64,000 bases of DNA, taken from contig DATBGZ010000015.1 of NCBI GenBank assembly GCA_036557785.1, positions 124,001 to 188,000 of the forward strand. The letters are read 5' to 3'. This document shows, in pieces, positions 16,613 through 25,106 of the stretch. The stretch's first letter is position 1. Each line of letters opens with the position of its first letter. Below the pieces are notes generated by a model that searched no databases, had not been told where the DNA came from, and saw only the letters and a program-made list of their open reading frames with translations. The DNA comes from DATBGZ01 sp036557785. GTDB taxonomy: Bacteria > Actinomycetota > Actinomycetes > Mycobacteriales > Micromonosporaceae. Made by a program: the position numbers and the translations under genes.

Positions 16613-16845
16613 CCGGGATCACGCCCGCGGCGCGAGGGCGGCGCGGAGCCGGTCGAGTCCACTGCCGCTCCCTGGGGGAATGGATAGGCAAGTTGACTCA
16701 CCATTGGAACGCCGGGCCTTCCTGTCAACACCTGCCCGTACAGATTCCTTCACGATCTTGGGACTAGGGCAGCGATGGAGATCCACTCAACCCGACAACG
16801 CCGGGATCGTGTGGCGGGTCGTCGTGAGCAAAAAAGGGGGGGCGG

Positions 16846-17388
16846 TTGGATGGCACGCTGCGGCAACATGTCCGGATGCTGATCCGTCGGGAGTATCCCG
16901 ATGACGTTGACGCCATCCGCACGGTGACGACCCGCGCCTTCGACGGGATGCCGTACTCAAGCGGTTCGGAAGCGCCGCTCGTCGATGCGCTGCGCTCGGA
17001 TCGTGGCTGGATCCGCGCCCTGTCGCTCGTCGCAGAGGTCGATGGCACAGTGGTTGGCCACGTCGTCTGTACCCGGGCGACGATCTCCGGCCGGCCGGCC
17101 CTCGGCCTCGGGCCGCTGAGCGTCGACCCGACATGGCAACGGCGCGGCGTCGGCTCGGCCCTGATGCACGCGGTGCTCGGCGCCGCCGACGCCCTCGGCG
17201 AGCCGGTCGTCGTGCTCCTCGGCAATCCGGCGTACTACCACAGGTTCGGGTTCAAGCCGGCGTCCGAGTACGGCATCGATCCGCCGGTGCCGCAGTGGGC
17301 TTCGAGCTTCCAGGCGCGGGCTCTCACGACATACCGGGCGGATCTGCGGGGCTCGTTCGCATACGCGGCTCCGTTCCAGGACGCCTGA
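16846..17388 (+). CDS. GNAT-family N-acetyltransferase
   Basis: 180 aa. Acetyl-CoA binding motif A is visible as LSVDPTWQRRGVGSALMHAV, and the family end motif as YYHRFGFKPA. These predicted YhbS-type enzymes transfer acetyl groups to small amines or proteins. TTG 16846 follows AGGGGG by six bases; ATG 16876 is an alternative that removes ten residues. The 233 bases upstream (16613-16845) hold no gene I can support. Confidence 0.87.
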   Translation: MDGTLRQHVRMLIRREYPDDVDAIRTVTTRAFDGMPYSSGSEAPLVDALRSDRGWIRALSLVAEVDGTVVGHVVCTRATISGRPALGLGPLSVDPTWQRRGVGSALMHAVLGAADALGEPVVVLLGNPAYYHRFGFKPASEYGIDPPVPQWASSFQARALTTYRADLRGSFAYAAPFQDA

Positions 17389-17488
17389 GTCAGCCGTCGG
17401 GATCTGGAACGACCCCAGGTGCGGCTTGCGGCGGTCCACTCGCGGCGCAAACCCCAAGGTCACGCAGGGCCGCGGCCATACTGTCTGG

Positions 17489-18175
17489 GTGGACCAGCCG
17501 TCGACCGGGGATCATCCGGCGCGTTCGCGAGGCAGCGAACGCCTGCTCAGCTTCAGCGACGCCGTGGTGGCGATCGCGGCGACGCTGCTCGTGCTGCCGC
17601 TCGTCGAGATCGCGCCACGGGCCACCGTCCCTGACATCGGTCAGTTACTCGGCGACAACAGGGCCACGCTGCTCGCGTTCATCCTGAGTTTCGTCGTCAT
17701 CTACCGCTTCTGGCTCGTACACCACCGCGTCTTCGGCAGTGCCGAGCAGGTGAGCGGAGCACTCGTCTGGCTCAATGGGCTGTGGCTGCTCAGCATCGTG
17801 TTCCTGCCCTTCCCCACCCAGCTCATCGGGGCACCAGGCACGACGGACAACAAAGGGATCTGGGGCCTTTACATAGGCACATTGCTCGTGGCGTCAGCGA
17901 CGCTGTCGGCGAGCCTGTGGCTCATCCGCCGCACCTGGCCGCCCGCCGTGCGGGACGTCCCGCACCCGGACATCTGGGTGCGGGGTGTTCCGGTGGGGCT
18001 GGGCCGCATCCTGGTCATGACCCTCGGCCTGGCGGTCGCGTTCGTGCTGGCGGTCACGGTGCGCGGCGCGGGTCCGTGGGCGCTGCTGCTGCTCATTCCT
18101 GCCGGAGCCAGCCAGCGTCTGTTTGGGCTCCTGGGTCCGGTCGCGAATGTTCTGCGTCGGCCGGGCCGGCGCTGA
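17489..18175 (+). CDS. TMEM175-family potassium channel-like protein (DUF1211)
   Basis: 228 aa, six helices. The hallmark FSDAVVAIAATLLVLPL in helix 1, whose FSD residues shape the potassium selectivity filter in characterised members, is intact. Charged HHRVF lies after helix 2 or 3. GTG 17489 is six bases after CATACT and lacks a ribosome site, so the message is probably leaderless. Its stop codon lies inside the first unit of a 14-bp tandem array. Confidence 0.88.
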   Translation: MDQPSTGDHPARSRGSERLLSFSDAVVAIAATLLVLPLVEIAPRATVPDIGQLLGDNRATLLAFILSFVVIYRFWLVHHRVFGSAEQVSGALVWLNGLWLLSIVFLPFPTQLIGAPGTTDNKGIWGLYIGTLLVASATLSASLWLIRRTWPPAVRDVPHPDIWVRGVPVGLGRILVMTLGLAVAFVLAVTVRGAGPWALLLLIPAGASQRLFGLLGPVANVLRRPGRR

Positions 18176-18338
18176 ACGGCCCGCGCTCAACGGCCCGCGC
18201 TGAACGGCCCACGCTCAACGGCCCGCGCTCAACCGCCGCCGCTGAACGGCCCCGGGTGAACGGCCGCCGCCGAACGGCCCCGGGTGAACGGCCGCGGGTG
18301 AACGTCCGCGGGTGAACGTCCGCGGGTGAACGTCCGCT
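18171..18338 (+). repeat. 14-bp minisatellite, 12 units
   Basis: Twelve contiguous 14-base units without indels, consensus GSTSAACGGCCSCG. Units 1-5 are GCT-led, later units are GGTGAAC-led and the last three carry AACGTCC, showing stepwise homogenisation. The array starts in the stop codon of the TMEM175-like gene and ends six bases before an IS5-family remnant. No promoter or coding role is evident. Confidence 0.93.
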
Positions 18339-18344
18339 GCTGGG

Positions 18345-18840
18345 GCCTGTCTGCTGAGTCCTGCACCCGCGTTGGACCCGGCCGAGCCAAGAAAGTCACT
18401 TCTTGGGCAGGCCGGGGTCGGCAGGGTGCCCAAGAAGTGAGTTCTGGGAGTGGGGCCGGTCGGCTCCCCGCCCTGATGTCCGCTCCGCACGCGAATCCAC
18501 CCCGACCGTCAAGTCGGCGCCCTCGGCCTGGTCGCAGCCGGGGCGCAGCTCGTCGAGCACCCGCTGCCACGTGCCGTCCCGCGACCACCGCCTGTGTCGC
18601 ATGGAGACGGTCTTCCCGTTGCCGAACTCGCCCGGCAGATCCCGCCACGGCGAACCGGTCCGGGTCCGCCACACCACCGCGTCAATCACCACACGGTGGT
18701 CCAACCACTGGCCGCCACGCCGCGCCACCGCACGGTCGGGAAGCAGCGGCTCCTGCAACGCCCACTCCGAGTCGGTCAGATCATGACCATCGATCACACA
18801 GATGATCTACGAGATCCGAAGCCGATCATTCAGCAGACAC
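18345..18840. mobile_element. Internally deleted IS5-family element with terminal inverted repeats
   Basis: Ends carry TGTCTGCTGA (18348-18357) and its reverse complement TCAGCAGACA (18830-18839). Between them lie dispersed module copy 2 (18345-18448) and the 5' part of an IS5-type transposase gene on the minus strand. The right end stops one base before the stop codon (18842-18844) of the oxidoreductase gene. It cannot move by itself. Confidence 0.85.
18396..18797 (-). pseudogene. IS5-family transposase, N-terminal fragment
   Basis: About 99 residues match the DUF4096 N-terminal domain of IS5-type transposases: LTDSEWALQEPLLP, VVIDAVVWRTRTGSPWRDLP, and RHRRWSRDGTWQRVLDEL. Homology ends at VGVDS, and the frame then reads through the hairpin module to a random stop. 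The DDE catalytic domain is absent, so the gene is dead. Other full copies elsewhere in the genome could act on its ends. Confidence 0.9.
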
Positions 18841-18841
18841 G

Positions 18842-19726
18842 CTAGGCGGGCGAGGCCGGGATCTGCGCGAGCCGCGGCATCACCGACTCGGCCACCCGAG
18901 CGATGAAGCCGGCCGGGTCGGGTTGCGGCGCCCGCAGGTGCATGTGCTGCACGCCCAGCGCAGCGAGCTGCTCGGCCTGGCGGAGGAACTCGTCCGGATC
19001 CTCGACCGGGTCGGCGAAGGTCAGCACGGTGATCTTGATATCGCCGATGTCGCGCCCCTCCCGGTCACAGTGACCTCGCAGCACGTCGATCTTGTGCCGG
19101 ATGTCATCGACCGTCGGGACGGTGAGGTTGCAGGCGTCGGCGTACTTCGCGACCAGCCGCAACGTCCGGTGCTCACCGTTGCCGCCGATGAGAATCGGCG
19201 GCCGGGCATGACCGATCGGCCGGGGCCGGTTGAGCGTCTCGGCGAGCGAGTAGTGCTTGCCCTCGAAGGCACCGTCGTTGTCGCTCCACATCTGCAGGCA
19301 GATCCGGATGGCCTCCTCGAGCCGCTCGAAGCGCTCCCGGACGGGCGGGAACGGCACGCCGAGGCCCACGTGCTCGCGCTCGTACCACGCGGCGCCGATG
19401 CCCAACAGGGCACGGCCACCGGAGAGCACATCGAGGGTTGTCACCGTCTTGGCGAGCAGGCCCGGGTGCCGGTAGGTCACGCCGGTGACCAGCGTCGCCA
19501 GGTGGACCCGGGAGGTGCGGGCGGCGACGTACGCCAGGGCGGTGTAGCCCTCCAGCATCGGGTTATCCGCCGGCCAGATCCGGTCCATCTGGAAGTAGTG
19601 GTCCATGACCGTGAAGAGCGCGAACCCGGCCTCGTCGGCTGCCTGCGCGGCGCTCGTCAGGACCGGCGCGATCGCGGTATCGCCGCCAGGGTTGGTGAAA
19701 TACGGGAAGTGAACTCCGATGTCCAT
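18842..19726 (-). CDS. LLM-class F420-dependent oxidoreductase
   Basis: 294 aa TIM-barrel enzyme of the bacterial luciferase-like family. Family blocks include TVMDHYFQM near the start, GITYRHP-like VTGVTYRHPGLLAK, LGIGAAWYEREH, and RPPILIGGNGEHRTLRL. Actinomycete members of this group usually use the deazaflavin F420 for hydride transfer; the substrate is unknown. GAGAGGAG precedes the ATG. The IS5 remnant lies immediately after the stop codon, so the insertion spared the gene but may have replaced its terminator. Confidence 0.92.
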   Translation of the reverse strand: MDIGVHFPYFTNPGGDTAIAPVLTSAAQAADEAGFALFTVMDHYFQMDRIWPADNPMLEGYTALAYVAARTSRVHLATLVTGVTYRHPGLLAKTVTTLDVLSGGRALLGIGAAWYEREHVGLGVPFPPVRERFERLEEAIRICLQMWSDNDGAFEGKHYSLAETLNRPRPIGHARPPILIGGNGEHRTLRLVAKYADACNLTVPTVDDIRHKIDVLRGHCDREGRDIGDIKITVLTFADPVEDPDEFLRQAEQLAALGVQHMHLRAPQPDPAGFIARVAESVMPRLAQIPASPA

Positions 19727-19841
19727 GACGACTCCTCTCCGGCCTCGACCCTACCGCGAGCCGGGCCCGGCCGGGCGGCCCGCCGGCTACCGTGCTTCGA
19801 CCATCACATCAGTGGATATGTGACTTTTCCGTGCTCATCCG

Positions 19842-21971
19842 TCAGCGGGCAGGCCGGCCGGTCCCGGTGGTACCGACCGCTCGGTCTTCGTGCCCGGGCC
19901 ACCACGCCGCATGGCCGATGAGCGCGGTCAGCGACGGAGTGAGGAACAGGGCCATAACGAAAGCGACCACGGCGATGCCGAACGCGATCGCGAAACCCAT
20001 CTGGGTCAGCAGGCTGTTGCCGGCCAGCAGCAGCGAGGCGAACGTGCCAGCGAGGATCAGTCCGGCCGCCGCCACGGTGGGGCCGGCATGACGGACCGAC
20101 ATGGCCGCCGCCTCGCGCGGCTCCAGGCCCTCGCGCGCCTCCTCACGCAACCGGGCGACCATGAGGATGTTGTAGTCGGTCCCGAGCGCCACGACGAACA
20201 GGTACATGATCACGGGAAGCAGGAAGATCAGACCCGGGTCGCCCTTGACGTTCTGGTAGATCAGGACCGTGGCACCGAGCGTCGCCGTAAAGCCGAGGCC
20301 GACCGAGGCGATCAGATACCACGGCGCCACGAGGCTGCGCAGCAGCAGCCCGAGGATGATCATGATGAGCACCGCCGCGATCGGGAAGACCACGGCGTAG
20401 TCGTGGTTCACCGCTGCCTCGATGTCGACGAAGACCGAGGTGATGCCGCCGACGAAGGCGGTCGTGCCGGGCGGCGCACTCCCGTGCGCGGCCGCGCGCA
20501 ACGGACCACGGACGGTCTGCAGCGCCTGCCTCGATGCCGGGTCGCTGGCGAGGGTTACCTGGAAGGCGGCGACCGTACCGTCTGCCGAGAGGGCCGGCTG
20601 CCCGACCTGGCCCACGCCAGGCACCGCGGCGAGCTGGTCGCGGTACGCGGCGAGCTGGTTTGCGACCAGCGGCGTACCGGTGTCGGATCGTACGTACACA
20701 TTGGACGGTTGCGTCGCGCCCGCGGGCAGGCTCTTGAGCAGCTCCTGCTGCCAGACGGCCGACTCCGATGTGGTCGACGACGAGCCGGCGCCGAGGTCGA
20801 AGTTGGGGTGGAAGCCCAGCGCGAACAGCGACAGGACAACCAGAACGCCCCCGGAGACCGCCGCGTAGAGCCAGGGGCGCCGCCCGAGCGAGGCGCCGAT
20901 CGCGTTGAACCGGGCACCCGTCGGCTCGCGTCGCCACGACTTGGACGGCCAGAACACCCGTGTGCCGAGCAACGAGACGATCGCGGGGACCAGGGTGAGA
21001 CCGGCAAGCAGCGTGGTCGCCACGGCGATCGCCAGCGCCGGCCCGAGGGCACGGAACAGGCCCAGGGTGGAGAGGGTCAACGCCAGGAAGGCGATGATCA
21101 CCGCGCCCGCCGCCGAGGCGATCGCCTCACCAACCCTCGTCACGGCGCTGACCATCGCGGTCTTCGGATCCTCGCCGGCGCGCAGCCGCTCCCGATACCG
21201 GAACATCAGGAACAGGATGTAGTCGGTCCCGACGCCGAAGAGCACCACCACGAGCATCGCGCTGATCGAGCTGTCGGCCTTGAGGTCGAAGGCGTTGTTG
21301 GCCCAGCTGATCAGGCCGGTCGCCACCTGCGAAACCAGGCCGATCGTGATGATGGGCAACAACGCGATGATCGGGCTGCGGAAGATGACCAGGAGCAGCG
21401 CGAGGATGAGCACGATCGTGGCGCCGCCGATGATCCTGGTAGCGCGGTCGCCCGATGCCTGGGAGTCGAGCTGTTGCGCGGCCGTGCCGGTGACGCCCGC
21501 GCGCAGGCCGGTGCCGCCGAGCTGGGCCTGCAGATCCTGGCGCAGCGTGCGTACGGCCTCGATCTGCGACAGGTCGCTGGGGCTCGTCGGCTGCTTGATG
21601 GCAACGGCGACGATCTGGACCAGCTTGTTACCCGAGGCGGGCACGGCCTGGATCCCGAGCACGTTCGGGATCTTGTTCGCGGTGAGCGTCTGGGCGATCC
21701 GCCCGACCGTGGCCGAGTCGGCGTCGGTGAGCGGGGAGCCGTCCGTGCGCTCGACGACCGCGATCGCCGCCGGCGTCGCCGCTTGCGGGAACGCCGCCTG
21801 CTGGACCTGGATCGCCTGGATGGACTCATAGTGGGTCGGCAGGAACGACGCCTCGTCCGACGTGGAGGTGAGCTTGGGCGCGAAGCCGATGACGACTCCC
21901 GCGACGATCACCCAGGCGACGATCACCCAGATCGGGTGGCGGACGACGAAGCGCCCGATGCCAGCGAACAT
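19842..21971 (-). CDS. MMPL-family (RND) membrane transporter
   Basis: 709 aa with 12 helices arranged as two RND halves. Each half is one helix, a large extracytoplasmic domain (about 35-175 and 385-520), then five helices. The GTDYILF and GTDYNIL segments match MMPL proton-relay motifs that power export of lipids or lipopeptides. GGGAGGG lies just before the ATG at 21971; the frame to 22031 is unsupported. No lipid-synthesis gene is adjacent, so the cargo is unknown. Confidence 0.93.
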   Translation of the reverse strand: MFAGIGRFVVRHPIWVIVAWVIVAGVVIGFAPKLTSTSDEASFLPTHYESIQAIQVQQAAFPQAATPAAIAVVERTDGSPLTDADSATVGRIAQTLTANKIPNVLGIQAVPASGNKLVQIVAVAIKQPTSPSDLSQIEAVRTLRQDLQAQLGGTGLRAGVTGTAAQQLDSQASGDRATRIIGGATIVLILALLLVIFRSPIIALLPIITIGLVSQVATGLISWANNAFDLKADSSISAMLVVVLFGVGTDYILFLMFRYRERLRAGEDPKTAMVSAVTRVGEAIASAAGAVIIAFLALTLSTLGLFRALGPALAIAVATTLLAGLTLVPAIVSLLGTRVFWPSKSWRREPTGARFNAIGASLGRRPWLYAAVSGGVLVVLSLFALGFHPNFDLGAGSSSTTSESAVWQQELLKSLPAGATQPSNVYVRSDTGTPLVANQLAAYRDQLAAVPGVGQVGQPALSADGTVAAFQVTLASDPASRQALQTVRGPLRAAAHGSAPPGTTAFVGGITSVFVDIEAAVNHDYAVVFPIAAVLIMIILGLLLRSLVAPWYLIASVGLGFTATLGATVLIYQNVKGDPGLIFLLPVIMYLFVVALGTDYNILMVARLREEAREGLEPREAAAMSVRHAGPTVAAAGLILAGTFASLLLAGNSLLTQMGFAIAFGIAVVAFVMALFLTPSLTALIGHAAWWPGHEDRAVGTTGTGRPAR

Positions 21972-22112
21972 GAACCCTCCCGCTCGACCCTCGCATCTCG
22001 TGCAAGATCGAGTGTAGGAAAGCAGGCTCACCCGCCGGCCGGGCGCCCCCCGGATGTGAGCTTCACCTCTACATCGGACAGAGCAGGACCTGCGGGAGGC
22101 GGCGGGGGACGG

Positions 22113-23090
22113 TCATGCGGGCCGGCGTTCGTCCCACCAGGTCAGCACGCGAGTCGCGAGAAACGTCAGCCACTTCGACGGCTCGCCGGCCGGCACGTCG
22201 ATCTCGAACCAGACCCGACCCGGTTGCCGACCGGCCTGCAGCCACCTGCCGTCGGCCGTACGCGCACCACGGATCTGCTCCATCGCGTCGGCCATCCGCC
22301 TGTCCGGCACCGCGTCGTCGTTGATCGACGCGGCACGGAAGTAGTCCCCGGCGTTCAGCACGCTGTAGGTCCACCGGAACGGGTAGGCGAACCGCAGCGC
22401 CCACGGCGCGACCGGCTCGCCGGTGGAGAGTCGGCGGTAGAGCCCGCGGGCCAGCAGGTACTCCTCGCCGGTACGCCGCGCCTCGCGGACCCGCGCTCGG
22501 TCGCCGGTCACCCGCTCGTAGTCGAGCAGGCCCTTGAGCGCATTCAGGGTGGAGTGGAACGACGATGTCGTCGCTCCGTTGACCCACTCGCAGTTCCACC
22601 CGCCATCGGCGAGCCGGTGGTCGAGGAACCAGTCGACGAGTCCGTCCACGTCGGCGCCGAGCCAGAGCCCGTTCGAGAGCGTCCACGAGTTGATGCAGCA
22701 GTCCACCTCGCCGCCCCAGTAGGGGAGGTTGTCGTAGTCCCACCGGCTGTTCGCGGCGAGCTTCTCGGCGGTCCCGGCCAGCACACTCGCGTCGATTCCC
22801 CACTCCCGCAGGCAGTTCAGCGTCCACGTGGTCGCCGTCCACGGCTGGCCCGCGCCTTCGGCCGCCTCCGGGCCCCGGAAGTCGAAGTCGCCAGGAAAGA
22901 ACGACCCACCCGCCCACTGACCGTCGGGGTCCTGCAGGGCGAGCAGTCGCGCGCCGAAGCCCTCGGTCGCGACCCTCGCCCTGGTCGCGGACCACACCGG
23001 TTCCGGCAGGCCGAGCAGGTCCCGCTCGACCTGCCACCGCAGCGCGGGGTCGCTGTCGAGGAGCCAGTCGTTGAGTGCCGTGTTAGTCAT
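22113..23090 (-). CDS. Squalene-cyclase/prenyltransferase-fold protein
   Basis: 325 aa. Repeated helical modules with the QW-like pattern (DPDGQWAGG, LADGGWNCEW, TADGRWLQAG) predict an alpha/alpha toroid as in terpene cyclases and prenyltransferases. The DXDD or DCTA acid motif needed for cyclisation is not seen, so it is probably a non-cyclase member of the fold. ATG 23090 follows TATCTT by six bases and lacks a ribosome site, suggesting a leaderless mRNA. Confidence 0.8.
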   Translation of the reverse strand: MTNTALNDWLLDSDPALRWQVERDLLGLPEPVWSATRARVATEGFGARLLALQDPDGQWAGGSFFPGDFDFRGPEAAEGAGQPWTATTWTLNCLREWGIDASVLAGTAEKLAANSRWDYDNLPYWGGEVDCCINSWTLSNGLWLGADVDGLVDWFLDHRLADGGWNCEWVNGATTSSFHSTLNALKGLLDYERVTGDRARVREARRTGEEYLLARGLYRRLSTGEPVAPWALRFAYPFRWTYSVLNAGDYFRAASINDDAVPDRRMADAMEQIRGARTADGRWLQAGRQPGRVWFEIDVPAGEPSKWLTFLATRVLTWWDERRPA

Positions 23091-23258
23091 GGCGGGAAGA
23101 TACCGGCCGGCACCGACATGAGCCGCCGGACCCGGTTCGTTATTTCCATGTTTATACCGGCAGCGTTGTCTGCGCCCCGATTCTTCGGGGACAGACGGAC
23201 CGACAGCAGCTTTGGTACGGTGCCCCGGGCACTGGGCCGAGTCGGCATCGGAGGAGTC

Positions 23259-24887
23259 ATGACTGAGAATGCGTCGCCCCCGCCCGTCATCGCGGGCGTC
23301 GTCGTCGAGTCGCCTCCGCCGCCACCGCGCCGGCACGACCCGTGGGCGGCAGCGCTCGGCAACGCCTGCCTGCTCGGCGTGGGATACCTGCTCATGCGGC
23401 GATGGGGTCTCGCCATCGCCAACGCCGTCATCAGCGTCGTGTTGATTCTGCTCGTGGGCGCGTTCGGCCAGCCGGGATGGTTCTGGCGTGGCGTGCTGAC
23501 CCTGTGGTGGATCGCGACCATCCTTCACGGTTGGCTGCTGGCACGGCGTCCGCCCGCGGCGGCTGTTCCTGCGATGGCACCCGCAGCGACGGCACCGGCG
23601 GCGACGGCACCGGCGGCGACGGCACCCACAGCGGCGGCGCCACCCGCGACGAACGTCGGACGGCAGCGAGCGATCGCGGTCGGCGCGACCGTGGCCGCGG
23701 GACTCTTGGTCGCGGGCCTGCTCTTCGATGCCCACCGGATCGAGGCGTCGGCGGCGAGTGCCCACGAGGCCGGCAAGTGCGACGAGGCGATCGCGACGCT
23801 GGACCAGATCGCGGGCTGGCACCGGTTCGCCGACCCGTACGTCACCCGCCGTACGGCTGATGAGCGGGCGGCGTGCGGCCTGTTGGTGCAGGCGCTCGCC
23901 GAGGACGATCCGGAGCAGGGCGCCGCCCTGCTCGCGCAGTACCTCGACTCGGGCGACGGGCGGTGGCAGGGCGCGGCGGACCGGCGGGCGGACCTGCTGC
24001 TCACGATCGCCAAGAACGCCATCGACAACGCCCTTGCCGGCGACATGAGCCAGTTGCTGGCCGGGTTCACCGTCCTCGGGACCGTACTCGACGAGACGCC
24101 CGGGCGGGCCGGCGACGTTCAGGCGATCCTGACCAGCTACATGGACCGGCTACCGCAGGGTGACCCGTGCACGGCCACGGCCCAGCTCGACTGGCTGCGC
24201 GAGCGCCCGCCCACCGGCGACCAACTCGACCAGCCGGCGACACAGGTCGACACCCTGGCCCCGACGGCGCTGGTGGCGTGCGGCGACAAGCTGCTCGTCA
24301 GCGACGCCTCCGGAGCCCTGACCGCGTACAACGCCCTGCTGGAGCGTTACCCCGACAGCGACTTGGCGGACGCGGCCCGGACGGGAGTCGACAAGGCCGA
24401 GACGCAACTGGAGGCGGACACGGTGAGCAGGCTGGTCAGCGGTGATCCCCCCGGCTACTGCACGACCCCGGCTCCGTACCGGGCAGCGCCCGCGTGGAAG
24501 GGCGGTGGCCCACACAAGCTGCTGCCACTGATCTCCAGCCAGTTCGCCGACGACGTGCCCACCGCGTGGAAGGCGCTTGGCTACAACGACGCGACACTGA
24601 TCCTGTGCGTGAAGGGGCCGTCATCCGGGCGGACCCTGCGCACCTGCGACTACGAGGGTGGCTACCGGGTCACCCTGCACGCGGCGCGCTACGACGTGAA
24701 GGGATACCAGCTACGTACCGGCACGTTGGCGTTCGACACCTCGATCCAGCTGACCGGTGGCTGCCCGTCCATCCTGCACTGGAAGTGTGACTACTACTTC
24801 CCCAACTGCCCGCCGCCATCGTCGATCCGGGCGAGCTACAGCGACTCGGCCTTCCGATCCGCGATCCACCCGTGGGTCTTCCACTGA
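23259..24887 (+). CDS. Membrane-anchored TPR-like protein of unknown function
   Basis: 542 aa. Two adjacent helices (about 35-90), an Ala/Pro/Thr linker made of five-residue APAAT repeats, a further helix (about 145-165), then an all-helical region with paired-helix repeats typical of TPR-type scaffolds. It ends in a cysteine-rich domain (about 400-542, including GGCPSI, KCDYY and NCPPP), likely disulfide-bonded outside the cell. GGAGGAG precedes the ATG at 23259. An open frame extends far upstream but is only antisense to other genes. No function recognised. Confidence 0.78.
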   Translation: MTENASPPPVIAGVVVESPPPPPRRHDPWAAALGNACLLGVGYLLMRRWGLAIANAVISVVLILLVGAFGQPGWFWRGVLTLWWIATILHGWLLARRPPAAAVPAMAPAATAPAATAPAATAPTAAAPPATNVGRQRAIAVGATVAAGLLVAGLLFDAHRIEASAASAHEAGKCDEAIATLDQIAGWHRFADPYVTRRTADERAACGLLVQALAEDDPEQGAALLAQYLDSGDGRWQGAADRRADLLLTIAKNAIDNALAGDMSQLLAGFTVLGTVLDETPGRAGDVQAILTSYMDRLPQGDPCTATAQLDWLRERPPTGDQLDQPATQVDTLAPTALVACGDKLLVSDASGALTAYNALLERYPDSDLADAARTGVDKAETQLEADTVSRLVSGDPPGYCTTPAPYRAAPAWKGGGPHKLLPLISSQFADDVPTAWKALGYNDATLILCVKGPSSGRTLRTCDYEGGYRVTLHAARYDVKGYQLRTGTLAFDTSIQLTGGCPSILHWKCDYYFPNCPPPSSIRASYSDSAFRSAIHPWVFH

Positions 24888-24949
24888 CAGCTCCGCCCGG
24901 CGGTTCCCGGCTCGACGCGTTGCGCACCCGCGCTCCCGGCTCAGGGGCT

Positions 24950-24967
24950 CTACGTCGGAAGACGTAG
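24950..24967 (+). terminator. Short perfect hairpin
   Basis: CTACGTC/GACGTAG closed by a GGAA tetraloop, 62 bases after the preceding stop codon; probably its terminator. Confidence 0.55.
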
Positions 24968-25042
24968 CCTGGGCAGCGCAAACGCGGACGCCGGGCACGT
25001 CGAATCGCTAAGGACATCCCGGCAAACAGCGGCTTTCATTGT

Positions 25043-25076
25043 CCTACGGGCAGCTGTCACGAGTAGCTGTCGTAGG
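25043..25076 (+). promoter_or_regulatory. Structured leader upstream of formate-THF ligase
   Basis: CCTACG/CGTAGG and CAGCT/AGCTG form a stacked stem with a nine-base loop, ending 30 bases before the GTG start. It does not match a riboswitch consensus I know. It could be an attenuator or protein-binding site. Confidence 0.4.
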
Positions 25077-25106
25077 CGAAGCTTGGGCGACTGTGGAGGG
25101 TTGATC

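Noticed and set aside
18171..18338. CRISPR array or coding repeat
   Set aside because: 14-bp units without spacers; the frame is not maintained as a plausible protein on either strand.
18396..18797. Functional transposase
   Set aside because: Only the N-terminal domain remains and the DDE catalytic part is missing.
19890..23258. Very long open frame on the plus strand before 23259
   Set aside because: It is antisense to the MMPL and cyclase-fold genes, with no family sequence; GC-rich codon bias removes stops from antisense frames.
24888..25106. THF, glycine or SAM riboswitch before fhs
   Set aside because: None of the core consensus motifs I know is present; only simple hairpins are seen.
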